DNA of 64,000 nt from Streptomyces sp. AJS327 (GTDB taxonomy: Bacteria; Actinomycetota; Actinomycetes; Streptomycetales; Streptomycetaceae): contig NZ_SKBR01000001.1 in assembly GCF_013450295.1 (NCBI RefSeq), positions 2,226,001 through 2,290,000 of the forward strand, given 5' to 3'. The translations under genes were made by a program, and so were the position numbers. Below, piece by piece: positions 23,517 through 32,750 of this stretch (position 1 is the stretch's first letter; the number at the start of each line of letters is the position of its first letter). The notes under the pieces are model-generated. The model made no database searches. It was not told where the DNA came from and worked only from the letters and a program-made list of their open reading frames with translations.

Positions 23517-25838
23517 TCAGGGGCGGGAGTGGGGAGTCCGGCCACGGCCGGGCCCCCGCCTCCCGGCCGCCGGCGGCCGCAGGGCCCGGGGCGGCTCGCC
23601 CTCGTACACCACCGTCAGCCGATGCGTCACGCGGGTGAGCGCCACGTACAGATCCCGGCCGCCACGCGGGGAGGCGCCCTGGATACCCGCCGGGTCGACC
23701 ACCACCACCCGGTCGAACTCCAGCCCCTTGGACTGCCGCACGGTCAGCACCGACAGCGGAGCCTCCAGCACCGCCGCGCCCCCGCCCAGCGCCGCCCCGG
23801 GAAGCGCGTCCGCGACCGCCGCCAGCAGCCGCTCCGGGGCGATCACCGCGGCCCGCCCGCCGCCCGACTCCTCCAGCGCGGCGAGGTCGTCCGCCGCCGC
23901 CCGGGCCGCCCCGGCCACCAGCCCGCCGCCTGGCACCCGCACCCTCCTCGGCGTCACCCCCGAGGTCCGGACCGACTCCGGAGCCTCCAACTCCGGGGCG
24001 ACCTCCGCCAGCACCGCCGCGGCCGGTTCCATCACCTCCGACGGGGTGCGGTAGTTGACCGTCAGCCGCTCCGTCCGCCAGCGGTCCCCGAGGTACGGAC
24101 GCAGCACCTCCGCCCAGGAGTCCGCCCCCGCCGCCCCACTGGTCTGCGCGAGATCCCCGACGATCGTCATCGAACGGCTGGGCACCCGGCGCATCACCAT
24201 CCGCCAGGCCATCGGCGAGAGTTCCTGCGCCTCGTCCACGATCACGTGCCCGTACACCCAGCTCCGGTCGGCCGCCGCCCGCTCGGCGGTGTCCCGTTCC
24301 GGCCCGGTCCCCAGGTAGCGGTCCGCGAGGACCTCCGCGTCCAGCGTCCCCTCCAGCCCGGCGCCGCGCAGCGCCTCCCGCGCGTACCGCTCCTCCTCCC
24401 GCCGCTCCTCGGCCGCGGCCCGGGCGTGCGCGCGGGCCAACGCGCCGTCCTCACCGAGCAGTTCGGCCGCCTCGTCCAGGAGCGGGACGTCACCGACCGT
24501 CCACGGGGCGTCCGGGGAGCGGAGCAGCGCGGCGCGTTCCCGCGCGTCCAGCAGCGACTCGGCCGCCGCCCGCAGGGTGCCGGCTTCCTGGAGCAGCGCG
24601 GCGACGGTCTCGCACGGGTCGAGGGACGGCCAGAGCGTACCCAGGGTCCGGCGCACCGTGGGCTGTCGCCACAACTCGCCCGGTCCGTACCGCAGTTCGG
24701 CCGCGTCGAGCGGCAGGTCGAGCGCCGCCGCCTGGACCCGGACGAGAGCGTCCAGCATCCGCCGCAGGAAGTGCCCCCGCGCGGCGTTGTGCGGCAGGCC
24801 CAGGTCGCGCGCCGCCTCGCGCGCCCGCACGCATGCGGCGTGCGGCAACCGCAGCGTCAACTCCTCGCCGTGCCGGGCACCTTCGACAGTCACCAGCAGG
24901 TCGCCCGGGGGCGTGCGCTGCCGCTGCCGTACGGCCCTGGCCAGTACCTCCACCATCCGCGGATCCCCCTTGACGACGGCGGTGGCCGGGGGGTCCTCGG
25001 CTTCGGCCCGGAGGCCGGGGAAGAGGCCCCCGAGGGGACGGAGGACCACGTCGCTCTCCCCGAGCCCGGGCAGTACCTCGCCGACGTACCGCAGGAAGAC
25101 CGGGTTCGGGCCGATGATCAGCACACCCCGGCGGGCCAGCGTCTCCCGGTGGGTGTAGAGCAGATAGGCGGCCCGGTGCAGCGCCGCGACCGTCTTCCCC
25201 GTGCCGGGGCCGCCCTGCACCACCAGCGCCCCGTGGGGTCCCGAGCGGATCACCCGGTCCTGTTCGGTCTGGATGGTGGCCACCACGTCCGTCATCCGAC
25301 CGGTCCGCCCCCGGCGCAGGCTCGCCAGCAGCGCGGCCTCCCCCACGAGTCCCCGGCGGTCCTCCTCGTCCAGCCCGTCCGGCGCGAACACCTCGTCGTC
25401 CACGCCGGTGAGCTGCCGCCCGGCGGAGTGCAGGTGCCGCCGCCGGGCCAGGCCGGAGGGGGCGCCGGGGGTGGCCGCGTAGAACGGCCGGGCGGCCGGG
25501 GCCCGCCAGTCGACGAGCAGGGGTTCGTGGGCGGCGTCGCGCAGGCCGATCCGGCCGACGTAGTGGCACTCGCCGTCCGTGGTGTCGATCCGGCCGAAAC
25601 ACAGGCCGCTGTCCACCGAGTTCAGGGTGAGCAGCCGTCGCGCCCGCTCGGTGGTGGCCGCGTCGCGCTCGGCGAGGGCCTGTGGGGTGCCCGCGTCGGC
25701 GCCGTGCCGCCGGACGTGCGCCAACTCCGCCTCGGCGGCCGCGCGTTCTTCGTCGAGCCGGAGGTAGAGGCCGTCCACGTACCGTTGCTCGGCGCGCAGG
25801 GCGGCGGTCAGCGCCGCACTCACTTGACGTGTCTCCAT
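23517..25838 (-). CDS. helD: HelD-like RNA polymerase-recycling ATPase (UvrD-type helicase fold)
   Basis: A 773-residue superfamily-1 ATPase with HelD order. An N-terminal coiled-coil arm (residues 1-70) would enter the RNA polymerase secondary channel. It is followed by the Walker A GGPGTGKT (Lys215), a long helical insertion (about 310-520), Walker B HVIVDEAQELS, NYRTPSEV, and the C-terminal VRQSKGLEFDRVVVV and ALTRVTHRL motifs. HelD proteins free stalled or rifamycin-bound RNA polymerase from DNA. The ATG at 25838 was chosen over a TTG at 25859, giving METRQVSAAL. TAGCGA lies five nt before it, so a short or absent leader is possible. No rifamycin-associated palindromic element is visible upstream. 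Confidence 0.87.
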   Translation of the reverse strand: METRQVSAALTAALRAEQRYVDGLYLRLDEERAAAEAELAHVRRHGADAGTPQALAERDAATTERARRLLTLNSVDSGLCFGRIDTTDGECHYVGRIGLRDAAHEPLLVDWRAPAARPFYAATPGAPSGLARRRHLHSAGRQLTGVDDEVFAPDGLDEEDRRGLVGEAALLASLRRGRTGRMTDVVATIQTEQDRVIRSGPHGALVVQGGPGTGKTVAALHRAAYLLYTHRETLARRGVLIIGPNPVFLRYVGEVLPGLGESDVVLRPLGGLFPGLRAEAEDPPATAVVKGDPRMVEVLARAVRQRQRTPPGDLLVTVEGARHGEELTLRLPHAACVRAREAARDLGLPHNAARGHFLRRMLDALVRVQAAALDLPLDAAELRYGPGELWRQPTVRRTLGTLWPSLDPCETVAALLQEAGTLRAAAESLLDARERAALLRSPDAPWTVGDVPLLDEAAELLGEDGALARAHARAAAEERREEERYAREALRGAGLEGTLDAEVLADRYLGTGPERDTAERAAADRSWVYGHVIVDEAQELSPMAWRMVMRRVPSRSMTIVGDLAQTSGAAGADSWAEVLRPYLGDRWRTERLTVNYRTPSEVMEPAAAVLAEVAPELEAPESVRTSGVTPRRVRVPGGGLVAGAARAAADDLAALEESGGGRAAVIAPERLLAAVADALPGAALGGGAAVLEAPLSVLTVRQSKGLEFDRVVVVDPAGIQGASPRGGRDLYVALTRVTHRLTVVYEGEPPRALRPPAAGRRGPGRGRTPHSRP

Positions 25839-26327
25839 GGTCTTCGCTACAATCCTCAACGGAAGTACTGTGACGGTTAGTTGAGACTTCTGAGCCGTCG
25901 AGCGTAGCAGCTCCGGCCCACCGTCACCTCGTCCCGTCCGTCACCATCACGGTCACCGTCACCGTGCCCGGCCTCCGGACTCCAGCGTTCCGTTCCACCG
26001 GCCGTCTCTGGCCGTGTCTGCCTCTGCCCGTCTCTGTCTGCTGCCCCTGCCCGTCCGGGGACGGCCGCAGCCTGCGACGGTGGGCTCGTCGGTTCCTGCT
26101 GGGGGCGCCGTGTCCCGGGCCTCTCCCGTCACCGTCCGTGCCATCCCCGGGTCTCGGCGCCGTCCCGTCTCGGGGTGGACCCCCGCGGGCGTTCCGGGGG
26201 GTGTCCGGCCCGTGCGCTGGGGCGCGTTCCCGGAGGGGCGGTCCACCGGTGGCGGGGGCGAGGCGGGACGGCTTCGGGTGGACGGTCCCCGCGTCGCGGG
26301 CGTCAACGGGGCACGTACCATGGCCCC
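25839..26327. other. Divergent intergenic region
   Basis: This 489-bp region separates divergent HelD-like and 26328 genes. An AT-richer patch at 25850-25900 should carry the HelD-side promoter. The middle is pyrimidine-rich with TCACC/GTCACCG near-repeats around 25920-25965 and many CTGCCC/GTCTCTG repeats near 26010-26050. No gene is supported. Confidence 0.5.
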
Positions 26328-26828
26328 ATGTCCTTCCTCCGCCGCCGTAGCCACGCCGTGCCCGCGGGTCCGGACTTCGACGTCCTGGCCATGGACCCCT
26401 CCGACTGGCCCGGCAACCTCGGTGCGGGTCTGCTACCCGGAGACGACGGCTCCTGCCAGGGCGTCTTCCTGAGGTACGACCTCTTCGGCGGACGGGGCCC
26501 CGCGATGATCATCGGTAACCTGCCGGAGGGTTCCCCGGTGCGCGAGGTCCCCGAGGGACAGGTGCCCTTCGAGGTGACGCAGCTGCTGGAGGCCCTGGAG
26601 AACGACGAGTCGGTCGAGGTCGTCAGCGTCGAGGACGACCCGGTGATGCACGAGGACAACCTCCTCATCGTCCGCCGCATCACCTGCACGGAGGACCGCA
26701 TCTCCTGCGTCCAGTTCGACCGCAGCGACGGTGTCCTGGTCACCATCGCCAGCTGGGACCGGCCGATCACCAACGATCTCTACGCGCTGCTGAAGCCGCT
26801 GCCCGCCGAGATGTTCCAGCAGCGCTGA
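26328..26828 (+). CDS. Conserved hypothetical protein, unknown function
   Basis: A 166-residue acidic, soluble protein (MSFLRRRSHAVP start) with no transmembrane segment, no recognisable catalytic motif and a non-repetitive sequence with good hydrophobic alternation (GPAMIIGNLPEGS, EDNLLIVRRITCT, DGVLVTIASWDRP). I recall similar proteins of unknown function in streptomycetes but cannot name a family. The ATG at 26328 follows a short GC-rich leader without a clear Shine-Dalgarno. It is convergent with the exported amidase, separated by a hairpin. Confidence 0.72.
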   Translation: MSFLRRRSHAVPAGPDFDVLAMDPSDWPGNLGAGLLPGDDGSCQGVFLRYDLFGGRGPAMIIGNLPEGSPVREVPEGQVPFEVTQLLEALENDESVEVVSVEDDPVMHEDNLLIVRRITCTEDRISCVQFDRSDGVLVTIASWDRPITNDLYALLKPLPAEMFQQR

Positions 26829-26859
26829 CCCCTCCCGGGGACCTCAGCGGACCGCGCCC

Positions 26860-26876
26860 CGCCCGGTCGCCGGGCG
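26860..26876. terminator. Short terminator hairpin
   Basis: Perfect 7-bp arms CGCCCGG and CCGGGCG with a TCG loop lie between convergent genes, directly before the amidase stop codon. Confidence 0.6.
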
Positions 26877-29057
26877 TTACGGCGCGCTGGACGCGGCACC
26901 GTCCAGCAGCCGCACGTCGTCCGCCCGCACGTAGGCGAGCCGGTGCCCCAGCTGGATCCGGTGGTACCGCACACCGCCCCGCACCACCGTGAAGCGCTTG
27001 GCGGACGGGTCGAAACCGTCGGCGCGCAGGTAGACGCTCTCCTCCGACCGGCTCGCCGCGTACCGCTGCCCGGCCTCCATCCGGTACGGGAGCGGGGAGA
27101 GCGGCTGAGCCGGGACGCCCTTCGGATACGCCGACGCCTCCGGGTACGCCCGCCCGTAGACCGGCACCGAGGTCTTTCCCGGTCGCGGCGTCACCAGCGG
27201 TCCCCGGGCGGGTACCGCGGTGGGACGGTTCGCGGGGTTGTGGAACCAGGCCCTCCTGCCCAGGTACCAGACGGCGCTCCACTCACCCCGCCGGCCGGCC
27301 ACCGCGAACCGCTGGCCGGTCGAGGCGCGGGCGCCGGTGTCGTTGACGCCGTCGCCGGAGGGCTCGCCGCCCGGGCGCAGCCCGGTGTCCGGCACCAGCG
27401 GCGCGTCGGGCTCCGGCGCCACGCGCAGCCGTACCGCGCCGGAGCCGTGCGGGGAGCAGCGGGCCCGCTCCCCACCACAACCGGTGTAGCGCGGCCGGTG
27501 GTTGGGGTAGTCGGGAAGGATCGTGAGCTGCCCGGCCCGCCCGGCGTCCGCTCCGCTCGCCGCCGCGAACGGGGCGCCGAGCAGCCGGAAGTAGTGCCGC
27601 CAGTCCCAGAACGGGCCGGGGTCGGTGTGCATCCCCTTGATGGTCCCGGTGGTCGCCCCCGGCACGTTGTCGTGCCCGATGATGTGCTGCCGGTCCAGCG
27701 GGATCCGGTAGGTGGCGGCCAGGTGCCGCACCAGCCGGGCCGAGGTGCGGTAGGCGGTCTCCGTGTACCAGGCGTCCGGGTCGGCCAGGAAGCCCTCGTG
27801 CTCCAGGCCGATCGAGCGCGTGTTGACGTCCCAGTTGCCGGAGTGCCAGGCGACGTCCCGGGTCCGGACGTGCTGGCCGATCCGGCCGTCCGCCGAGCGG
27901 AGCGTGTAGTGCCAGGAGACGTAGGCCGGGTCCTTGACCATCCGCACCGCGCTGTCGTACGTGCCCTCCACGTCGTGCACCACGATGGTGTCGATCCGCG
28001 GGGAGCGGGGCCTGCGGGTCCGGTCGTGGTTGCCGTAGTCCTCGGCACCGTCCTTGCCGCGGTAGGTGCGGTAGGGCGCCGGATCCCACACACAGCCCAG
28101 ATCGGCGGGGCAGTCCGTCGTCGGGGCGGGCGGCGCCGCGCCCGCCCGGGGCTCCGGCTCCGGCCGCGCCCCGGGGGTGGCGGGCAGTGCCACCGGCTGG
28201 CCGGTGTCGGTCACCCGCCGCTCACCGGTGCGCAGCACGTCGAAGACCTCGCGGGCGAAGGCCGCGCCGGTGGCTTCCCGTTCCCCGCCCTCCGAGCCCT
28301 GTGCGCCCTCCGTGCCCTCGGCTTTCCGTGCGTCCTCCGTGCCTCCGGCCCGCTTCGCGTCCTCCGCCGCGCCCGCGAGCCGTCCACCGCTGGGGAACGC
28401 CGCCACCGCCGCCCGCCAGTCCGAGGGGTCGTCGCTCAACGGGCGGCCCAGCCGCCGCTGCGCGTCGGCCAGCAGCGCGGCACCGCCCCGCAGGTTCGCG
28501 GCGGTGGAGGTGCGCAGCTCAGCCGCGGACAGCCCGGTCAGCTCCGCGGCGCGCTCCAGCGTCCGCAACTCGGCCGGGACGGGACCGGAACCGGCCCGGG
28601 GGGCGGGAGCCGGACGCTCGACCCGTTCCCCACCGCCGTCCTTGCCGCCGTGCCGGAGGGGCGCCGCCTCCGTCTCCGTTCCGCCACCCCGGGACGAGGG
28701 GGCGGGCCGGGCCGACCTCGCCAGGGCGGCACGGGCGTCCGTCAGGTGCATCGGACCGTAGCCGCCGGACACACTGGGCGCACCGCCGTGGGTGTCCCAG
28801 CGGGACTGGAGGTAGCCGACGGCCAGCAGCAGGCGCGGCGGCACCCGGTGCCGCTCAGCCGCCTCGGCGAACTGCCGCTGGAGACCGTCGCGTGCGGGGG
28901 CGGCCGCGCCGCCCGGCCCCGGCTCGGCCGGCGCGGCCGCCAGCAGCGGCAGACTCAGCGCGGCGGCGGTGAGGGCGGTCCCCGCCGCCCGGACGGTGGC
29001 CCGGCGGGAGCGCCGCGCGGGGGCCGGAACGGGGGGCTCGGAGTCGGGAGTGGACAA
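26877..29057 (-). CDS. Exported N-acetylmuramoyl-L-alanine amidase (amidase_2/PGRP type)
   Basis: A 726-residue secreted peptidoglycan hydrolase. An Arg-rich N-terminus and hydrophobic segment (about residues 25-45) form a signal peptide. A helical N-domain and low-complexity linkers lead to the amidase_2 domain at about 350-480, with zinc ligands His361 (VVHDVEGTY) and His462 (IIGHDNVPG) and the substrate-side SWHYTLRSADGRIGQHV. A C-terminal SH3-like region (about 520-720) probably binds the wall. A TTG at 29057 is chosen because GAGGAGG lies exactly six nt upstream; the GTG at 29121-29123 has no such site. It would cut the bond between muramic acid and the stem peptide outside the cell. Confidence 0.9.
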   Translation of the reverse strand: MSTPDSEPPVPAPARRSRRATVRAAGTALTAAALSLPLLAAAPAEPGPGGAAAPARDGLQRQFAEAAERHRVPPRLLLAVGYLQSRWDTHGGAPSVSGGYGPMHLTDARAALARSARPAPSSRGGGTETEAAPLRHGGKDGGGERVERPAPAPRAGSGPVPAELRTLERAAELTGLSAAELRTSTAANLRGGAALLADAQRRLGRPLSDDPSDWRAAVAAFPSGGRLAGAAEDAKRAGGTEDARKAEGTEGAQGSEGGEREATGAAFAREVFDVLRTGERRVTDTGQPVALPATPGARPEPEPRAGAAPPAPTTDCPADLGCVWDPAPYRTYRGKDGAEDYGNHDRTRRPRSPRIDTIVVHDVEGTYDSAVRMVKDPAYVSWHYTLRSADGRIGQHVRTRDVAWHSGNWDVNTRSIGLEHEGFLADPDAWYTETAYRTSARLVRHLAATYRIPLDRQHIIGHDNVPGATTGTIKGMHTDPGPFWDWRHYFRLLGAPFAAASGADAGRAGQLTILPDYPNHRPRYTGCGGERARCSPHGSGAVRLRVAPEPDAPLVPDTGLRPGGEPSGDGVNDTGARASTGQRFAVAGRRGEWSAVWYLGRRAWFHNPANRPTAVPARGPLVTPRPGKTSVPVYGRAYPEASAYPKGVPAQPLSPLPYRMEAGQRYAASRSEESVYLRADGFDPSAKRFTVVRGGVRYHRIQLGHRLAYVRADDVRLLDGAASSAP

Positions 29058-29324
29058 CGGTGGCCTCCTCGGGCGGGCGTCAGCGCGGGACCGTGCGACG
29101 TCCGCATGTGTCCCGCGCCTCACACCCCGCCAATCACCGCCGACCGTCGGTGACCGTCGCGCGGCACGCCCCCGGGCCTGGGCGACCCGGCGCCTCGGCC
29201 GCGCACCGGCCCCACGGCTCCCGCCTGATCGGCCGACGCCCGGGCGGGGCGGAACCCGGCCGGGTGGCGCGCGCTCCCGCCACCCCGGCCGCGTCGGGCC
29301 CCCGGTCGAGTCGCAGGGGAGGGC

Positions 29325-30482
29325 TCAGCGCGTGCCCACGGAGGCGCGGACCGCGTTGCGGGCCAGCGCGCAGTCCTCCTGCAACCGGCGGAGCAGTAAC
29401 CGCTGTTCCTCCCCGGCGGAGAGGGCGGGACCCCCGGCGCCGGGCGCCGGGGCCGGTCCGCGCGGGGGCGCGTTCATGGCCCGCCGCACCGCGCTCTCAC
29501 GGTGCCGGATCTCCCGGGTCAGCACCAGCATCAGGTTGAGCAGGAAGGCGTCCCGCGCCGCCGGCCCGCCGGACTGCGCGAGCTGACTGATCCGCCGACG
29601 GGCCCGGGGGGCCTCGCCCAGCGCCGTCCACAGGGTGGCCAGGTCGTACCCCGGGAGGTACCAGCCGGCGTTCTCCCAGTCGACCAGCGCCGGACCGCTC
29701 GGGCCCAGCAGCATGTTGGTGAGCAGGGCGTCGCCGTGGCAGAACTGCCAGGGGGCGCTGCGCCCGGGGCTCGCCTGCGCGATGCCGCGCAGCAGGGTCT
29801 GGAGTTCGCCCATGTCCCGGTCGGTCAGCAGCCCCAGTTCGTGGTGGCGGTTGAGCCGGGCCGGATAGTCGATCGGCCGCCCGAAGGCGGCGGGCTCGGG
29901 CCGCCAGAGGTTCACCAGACGGCAGGCGTCCAGCACCGCGCGCAGCCCCGCCTCCTCCGGAGCCTCGAAGGGACGGCGCCGGGTGGCGGCGACCCGCCCC
30001 GGAAGCCGCTCGATGACCAGGGAGTGCGCCGCCGCGTCAGCCGCGATCAGCCGGGGGACGCGGACCGGGGGACGCCCCAGCGCGAAAGCGTGGTAGACCG
30101 CTATCTCCCGCTCGAACCGCTCCGTGGGGTCGGGGGAGTGGTCGAGCAGGTGCTTGGCGATGACCGGCACCCGGCCCGCCGTTCCCGCCAGCAGCATCGT
30201 GCGCCCGCGCCGCCGCAGCACCCGCACCGGGTGGAACTCCGGGCAGGCCCGGCGGACACTGGCGACGGCCGCCCGCACCTGGGCGTCCTGCGCGCTCGCG
30301 AGATCCGGCTCCGTCCGTAGCAGGGGGGTGGCGCCGGGGTGGGCGCGCCGCCGCCGTGCCGGACCGCCACCGCGTGGACCACCGGGGAGCAGCGGTGCCG
30401 TGGTCCGGGCCCCGCCCCCGCCGTACGGAGGGGAGCCGAGAGTCCGGGACGGTGCGGAGACGGGCGACGTTGCTGGGTACAT
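29325..30482 (-). CDS. APH/choline kinase-fold phosphotransferase
   Basis: A 385-residue soluble protein with the aminoglycoside-phosphotransferase/choline-kinase fold. The nucleotide-binding Lys is in [10 protein letters not shown], the catalytic loop is [10 protein letters not shown] with His249 and Asp251, and the metal Asp follows in [11 protein letters not shown] low-complexity Pro/Gly N-terminus (1-60) precedes it. The substrate could be a small molecule or a protein; nothing nearby suggests antibiotic resistance. The ATG at 30482 was chosen because the upstream extension is very Arg/Pro-rich. It is divergent from the NsdA-family regulator. Confidence 0.82.
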   Translation of the reverse strand: MYPATSPVSAPSRTLGSPPYGGGGARTTAPLLPGGPRGGGPARRRRAHPGATPLLRTEPDLASAQDAQVRAAVASVRRACPEFHPVRVLRRRGRTMLLAGTAGRVPVIAKHLLDHSPDPTERFEREIAVYHAFALGRPPVRVPRLIAADAAAHSLVIERLPGRVAATRRRPFEAPEEAGLRAVLDACRLVNLWRPEPAAFGRPIDYPARLNRHHELGLLTDRDMGELQTLLRGIAQASPGRSAPWQFCHGDALLTNMLLGPSGPALVDWENAGWYLPGYDLATLWTALGEAPRARRRISQLAQSGGPAARDAFLLNLMLVLTREIRHRESAVRRAMNAPPRGPAPAPGAGGPALSAGEEQRLLLRRLQEDCALARNAVRASVGTR

Positions 30483-30670
30483 GGGCGAGCCGGATCCCTT
30501 CGTACGCCGACGGGTGGGTACGCCCCCGGCTCGGTCGGTGACCTCGCACCCTGGGGAGTGCGGTCCGCTCCGGCGCTCCCGCCCGCCGAGGCGGCCGGAA
30601 GCCCGGGGCGCCGGGCCGGGTGGCGCGTTCCTACGGCACACCGGTGCGCGGGTGGCACACCATGTGGCGG

Positions 30671-30690
30671 ACCCTGGCGAACCCTGGCGA
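30671..30690 (+). repeat. Two perfect 10-bp direct repeats upstream of the NsdA-family gene
   Basis: ACCCTGGCGA occurs twice head-to-tail at 30671-30680 and 30681-30690, about 65-80 nt before the GTG. Ten-bp phasing places both copies on one face of the helix, as for a dimeric activator or repressor. Confidence 0.5.
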
Positions 30691-30752
30691 ATGCTCGCCG
30701 CGCCCCTGAGCCGGGGTTACTGTCAACTCAGCCGAGATCCTGGGGGCTTGAC

Positions 30753-32300
30753 GTGACCAAGGGACCCAACACCCGCCTGGCCGACCTCTTCGGTCTCGCG
30801 GGCTGGTCCAAGGGCGAGCTGGCGCGGCTCGTCAACCGGCAGGCGGCTGTCATGGGGCATCCGCAGCTGGCGACCGACACCTCGCGGGTGCGCCGGTGGA
30901 TCGACGTGGGGGAGACCCCGCGCGACCCCGTACCGCAGGTGCTGGCCGCCTTGTTCACCGAGCGTCTCGGCCGTGTCGTGACCATCGAGGACCTCGGGCT
31001 CGGCCCGTCGGGGTGCGCGGGGAAGCGGCAGACCCAGGACGGTCTGCCGTGGCCACCCGGCCGGACCGCCGCGGTCCTCACCGAATTCACGGGAATGGAC
31101 CTCATGCTCAACCGACGCGGCGTGGTGGGCGCGGGTGCCGCGCTCACCGCGGGAACGGCACTCAGCGGAGCGATGTACGACTGGCTGCGGACGGACCCCC
31201 CGGCTCCGTTCGCCGAGGACACGCTCGGCACCGGCAACCCACTCCACGCGGACCAGGCCGCCCTCGACCGGTACGAGGCGGCACCGGTGGGGACCGAGGA
31301 GATCGAGGCCCTGGAGCGCTCCGTCGAGGTCTTCAGAGCCTGGGACGCGGCGCGCGGCGGCGGGCTCCAACGCAAGGCCGTCGTGGGCCAGTTGAACGAG
31401 GTGGGCGGCATGCTCGCCTACCAGCACCCGGAGTCGCTGCAACGGCGGCTCTGGGGCGTGGCGGCGAACCTCGCGGTGCTCGCCGGGTGGATGTCGCACG
31501 ACGTCGGCCTGGAACCCACCGCGCAGAAGTACTTCGTGATCGCGGCGCACGCCGCCCGGGAGGGGCGGGACCGGCCCCGGGCCGGGGAGGCCCTCTCCCG
31601 CGCGGCCCGCCAGATGGTGCACCTCGGCCGTCCGGACGACGCGCTGGATCTCATGAAGCTGGCCCAGTCCGGCTCGGGGGACGAGACGCTGCCACGCACC
31701 CGCGCCATGCTGCGCACCATCGAGGCCTGGGCCCACGCCTCCATGGGCCGGGGGCAGGCGACCCGGCGGACCCTCGGGCAGGCGGAGGAGCTGTTCGCCG
31801 CGGACCGGGGAGACGTCCCCCCGCCCAGCTGGATGCAGATGTTCGACGAGGCGGACCTGCACGGGATGCAGGCACTGGCCTTCCGCACCCTCGCCGAACA
31901 CGACGCCTCCGCGGCCTCGTTGGCGGAGCGGCACGCCAAGGAGGCGCTGCGGCTCCGCGAGGGGGGCCACCAGCGCTCGCAGATCTTCGACTACATCTCC
32001 CTGGCCTCCGCCTGCCTCCTGGCGGACGATCCCGAACAGGCCGACAGCTACGCCCGGTTGGCGCTGGTCTCCATCCGGGAGAACTCCTCGCACCGCACCT
32101 GGGACCGGCTGCGGGAGATGTACCGGCTCACCAGCCGCTACACCGGGTACGGGAAGATCGAGAGTCTGCGTGAGGAACTGGAGCGGGCGATACCGAAGAA
32201 GAACGCCTCACCCCGGTCTTCCGGCTCCCCCGGACAGCGGGGTGGCAGGCGGGACCCCGGGCACGGAGGGCCGCGCTCGGCGGGGGCGATGGCGATGTGA
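30753..32300 (+). CDS. NsdA-family developmental/antibiotic regulator (HTH plus TPR-like)
   Basis: A 515-residue protein resembling Streptomyces NsdA-type regulators, which repress sporulation and antibiotic synthesis. An N-terminal segment (residues 5-75, GWSKGELARLVNRQA and DTSRVRRWIDVGE) is HTH-like. A twin-Arg-containing hydrophobic stretch lies at about 118-140 (NRRGVVGAGAALTAG), and TPR-like helices fill residues 170-480 (VVGQLNEVGGML, GEALSRAARQMVHLGRPDDAL). The C-terminal 35 residues are disordered. It starts GTG at 30753, seven nt after a G5 run. I believe it is a paralogue rather than the NsdA orthologue, so no symbol is given. Confidence 0.82.
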   Translation: MTKGPNTRLADLFGLAGWSKGELARLVNRQAAVMGHPQLATDTSRVRRWIDVGETPRDPVPQVLAALFTERLGRVVTIEDLGLGPSGCAGKRQTQDGLPWPPGRTAAVLTEFTGMDLMLNRRGVVGAGAALTAGTALSGAMYDWLRTDPPAPFAEDTLGTGNPLHADQAALDRYEAAPVGTEEIEALERSVEVFRAWDAARGGGLQRKAVVGQLNEVGGMLAYQHPESLQRRLWGVAANLAVLAGWMSHDVGLEPTAQKYFVIAAHAAREGRDRPRAGEALSRAARQMVHLGRPDDALDLMKLAQSGSGDETLPRTRAMLRTIEAWAHASMGRGQATRRTLGQAEELFAADRGDVPPPSWMQMFDEADLHGMQALAFRTLAEHDASAASLAERHAKEALRLREGGHQRSQIFDYISLASACLLADDPEQADSYARLALVSIRENSSHRTWDRLREMYRLTSRYTGYGKIESLREELERAIPKKNASPRSSGSPGQRGGRRDPGHGGPRSAGAMAM

Positions 32301-32750
32301 CCGGACCGCGCGCCCCGGGCCCCGCCGGTCACCGCCGGACGTGAACTCCCGCGTGTCCGGGCCGAACCCCGGCCGGTCCGGGTCCCCGTGACGGGCCCCT
32401 GGCTCCGTGCGGGGACGGCCCGGGCGTCTGGGACGTCCTCCACGCGGGTGCTCCGGTGCTGGCGGAGGCCAGCAGTCCGCGGGCTCCGCTGGCCTCCGTC
32501 GTGGACATGGCTGACGGGCGTCAGCGCCGCTGGCCGCCCGTGGCCCGGGCCGCTCCGGGGCGCGGCTCCCGGAGGGGCCCTGCCGTTCACCGCGTGTCAA
32601 CTCGCCTCCCTCGCACATGGGCTGGCGAACCCCGCCGTGGAGCACGGTTGTTCGTGGACCGCCCTCGGACACACGCGGTTGACGCACCATCAGGCGCGTC
32701 GGCATCGCCGGCCGGGCCGTCGACCTGACCCCCAGGCTGCTCTGTTCCGC
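32301..32750. other. Intergenic region between convergent genes
   Basis: This 450-bp region has no recognisable gene on either strand. The open frames are low-complexity and lack ribosome binding sites. I see no clear terminator, only scattered GC-rich complementary runs around 32300-32400. Confidence 0.5.

Noticed and set aside
25839..25960. Rifamycin-associated element upstream of the HelD-like gene
   Set aside because: I looked for a long GC palindrome of that type and found only short, imperfect dyads.
29325..30482. Aminoglycoside resistance gene
   Set aside because: Only the fold is shared (HGD loop and VDW motif). No resistance cluster or specific aminoglycoside-binding pattern is visible, so a generic phosphotransferase call is safer.
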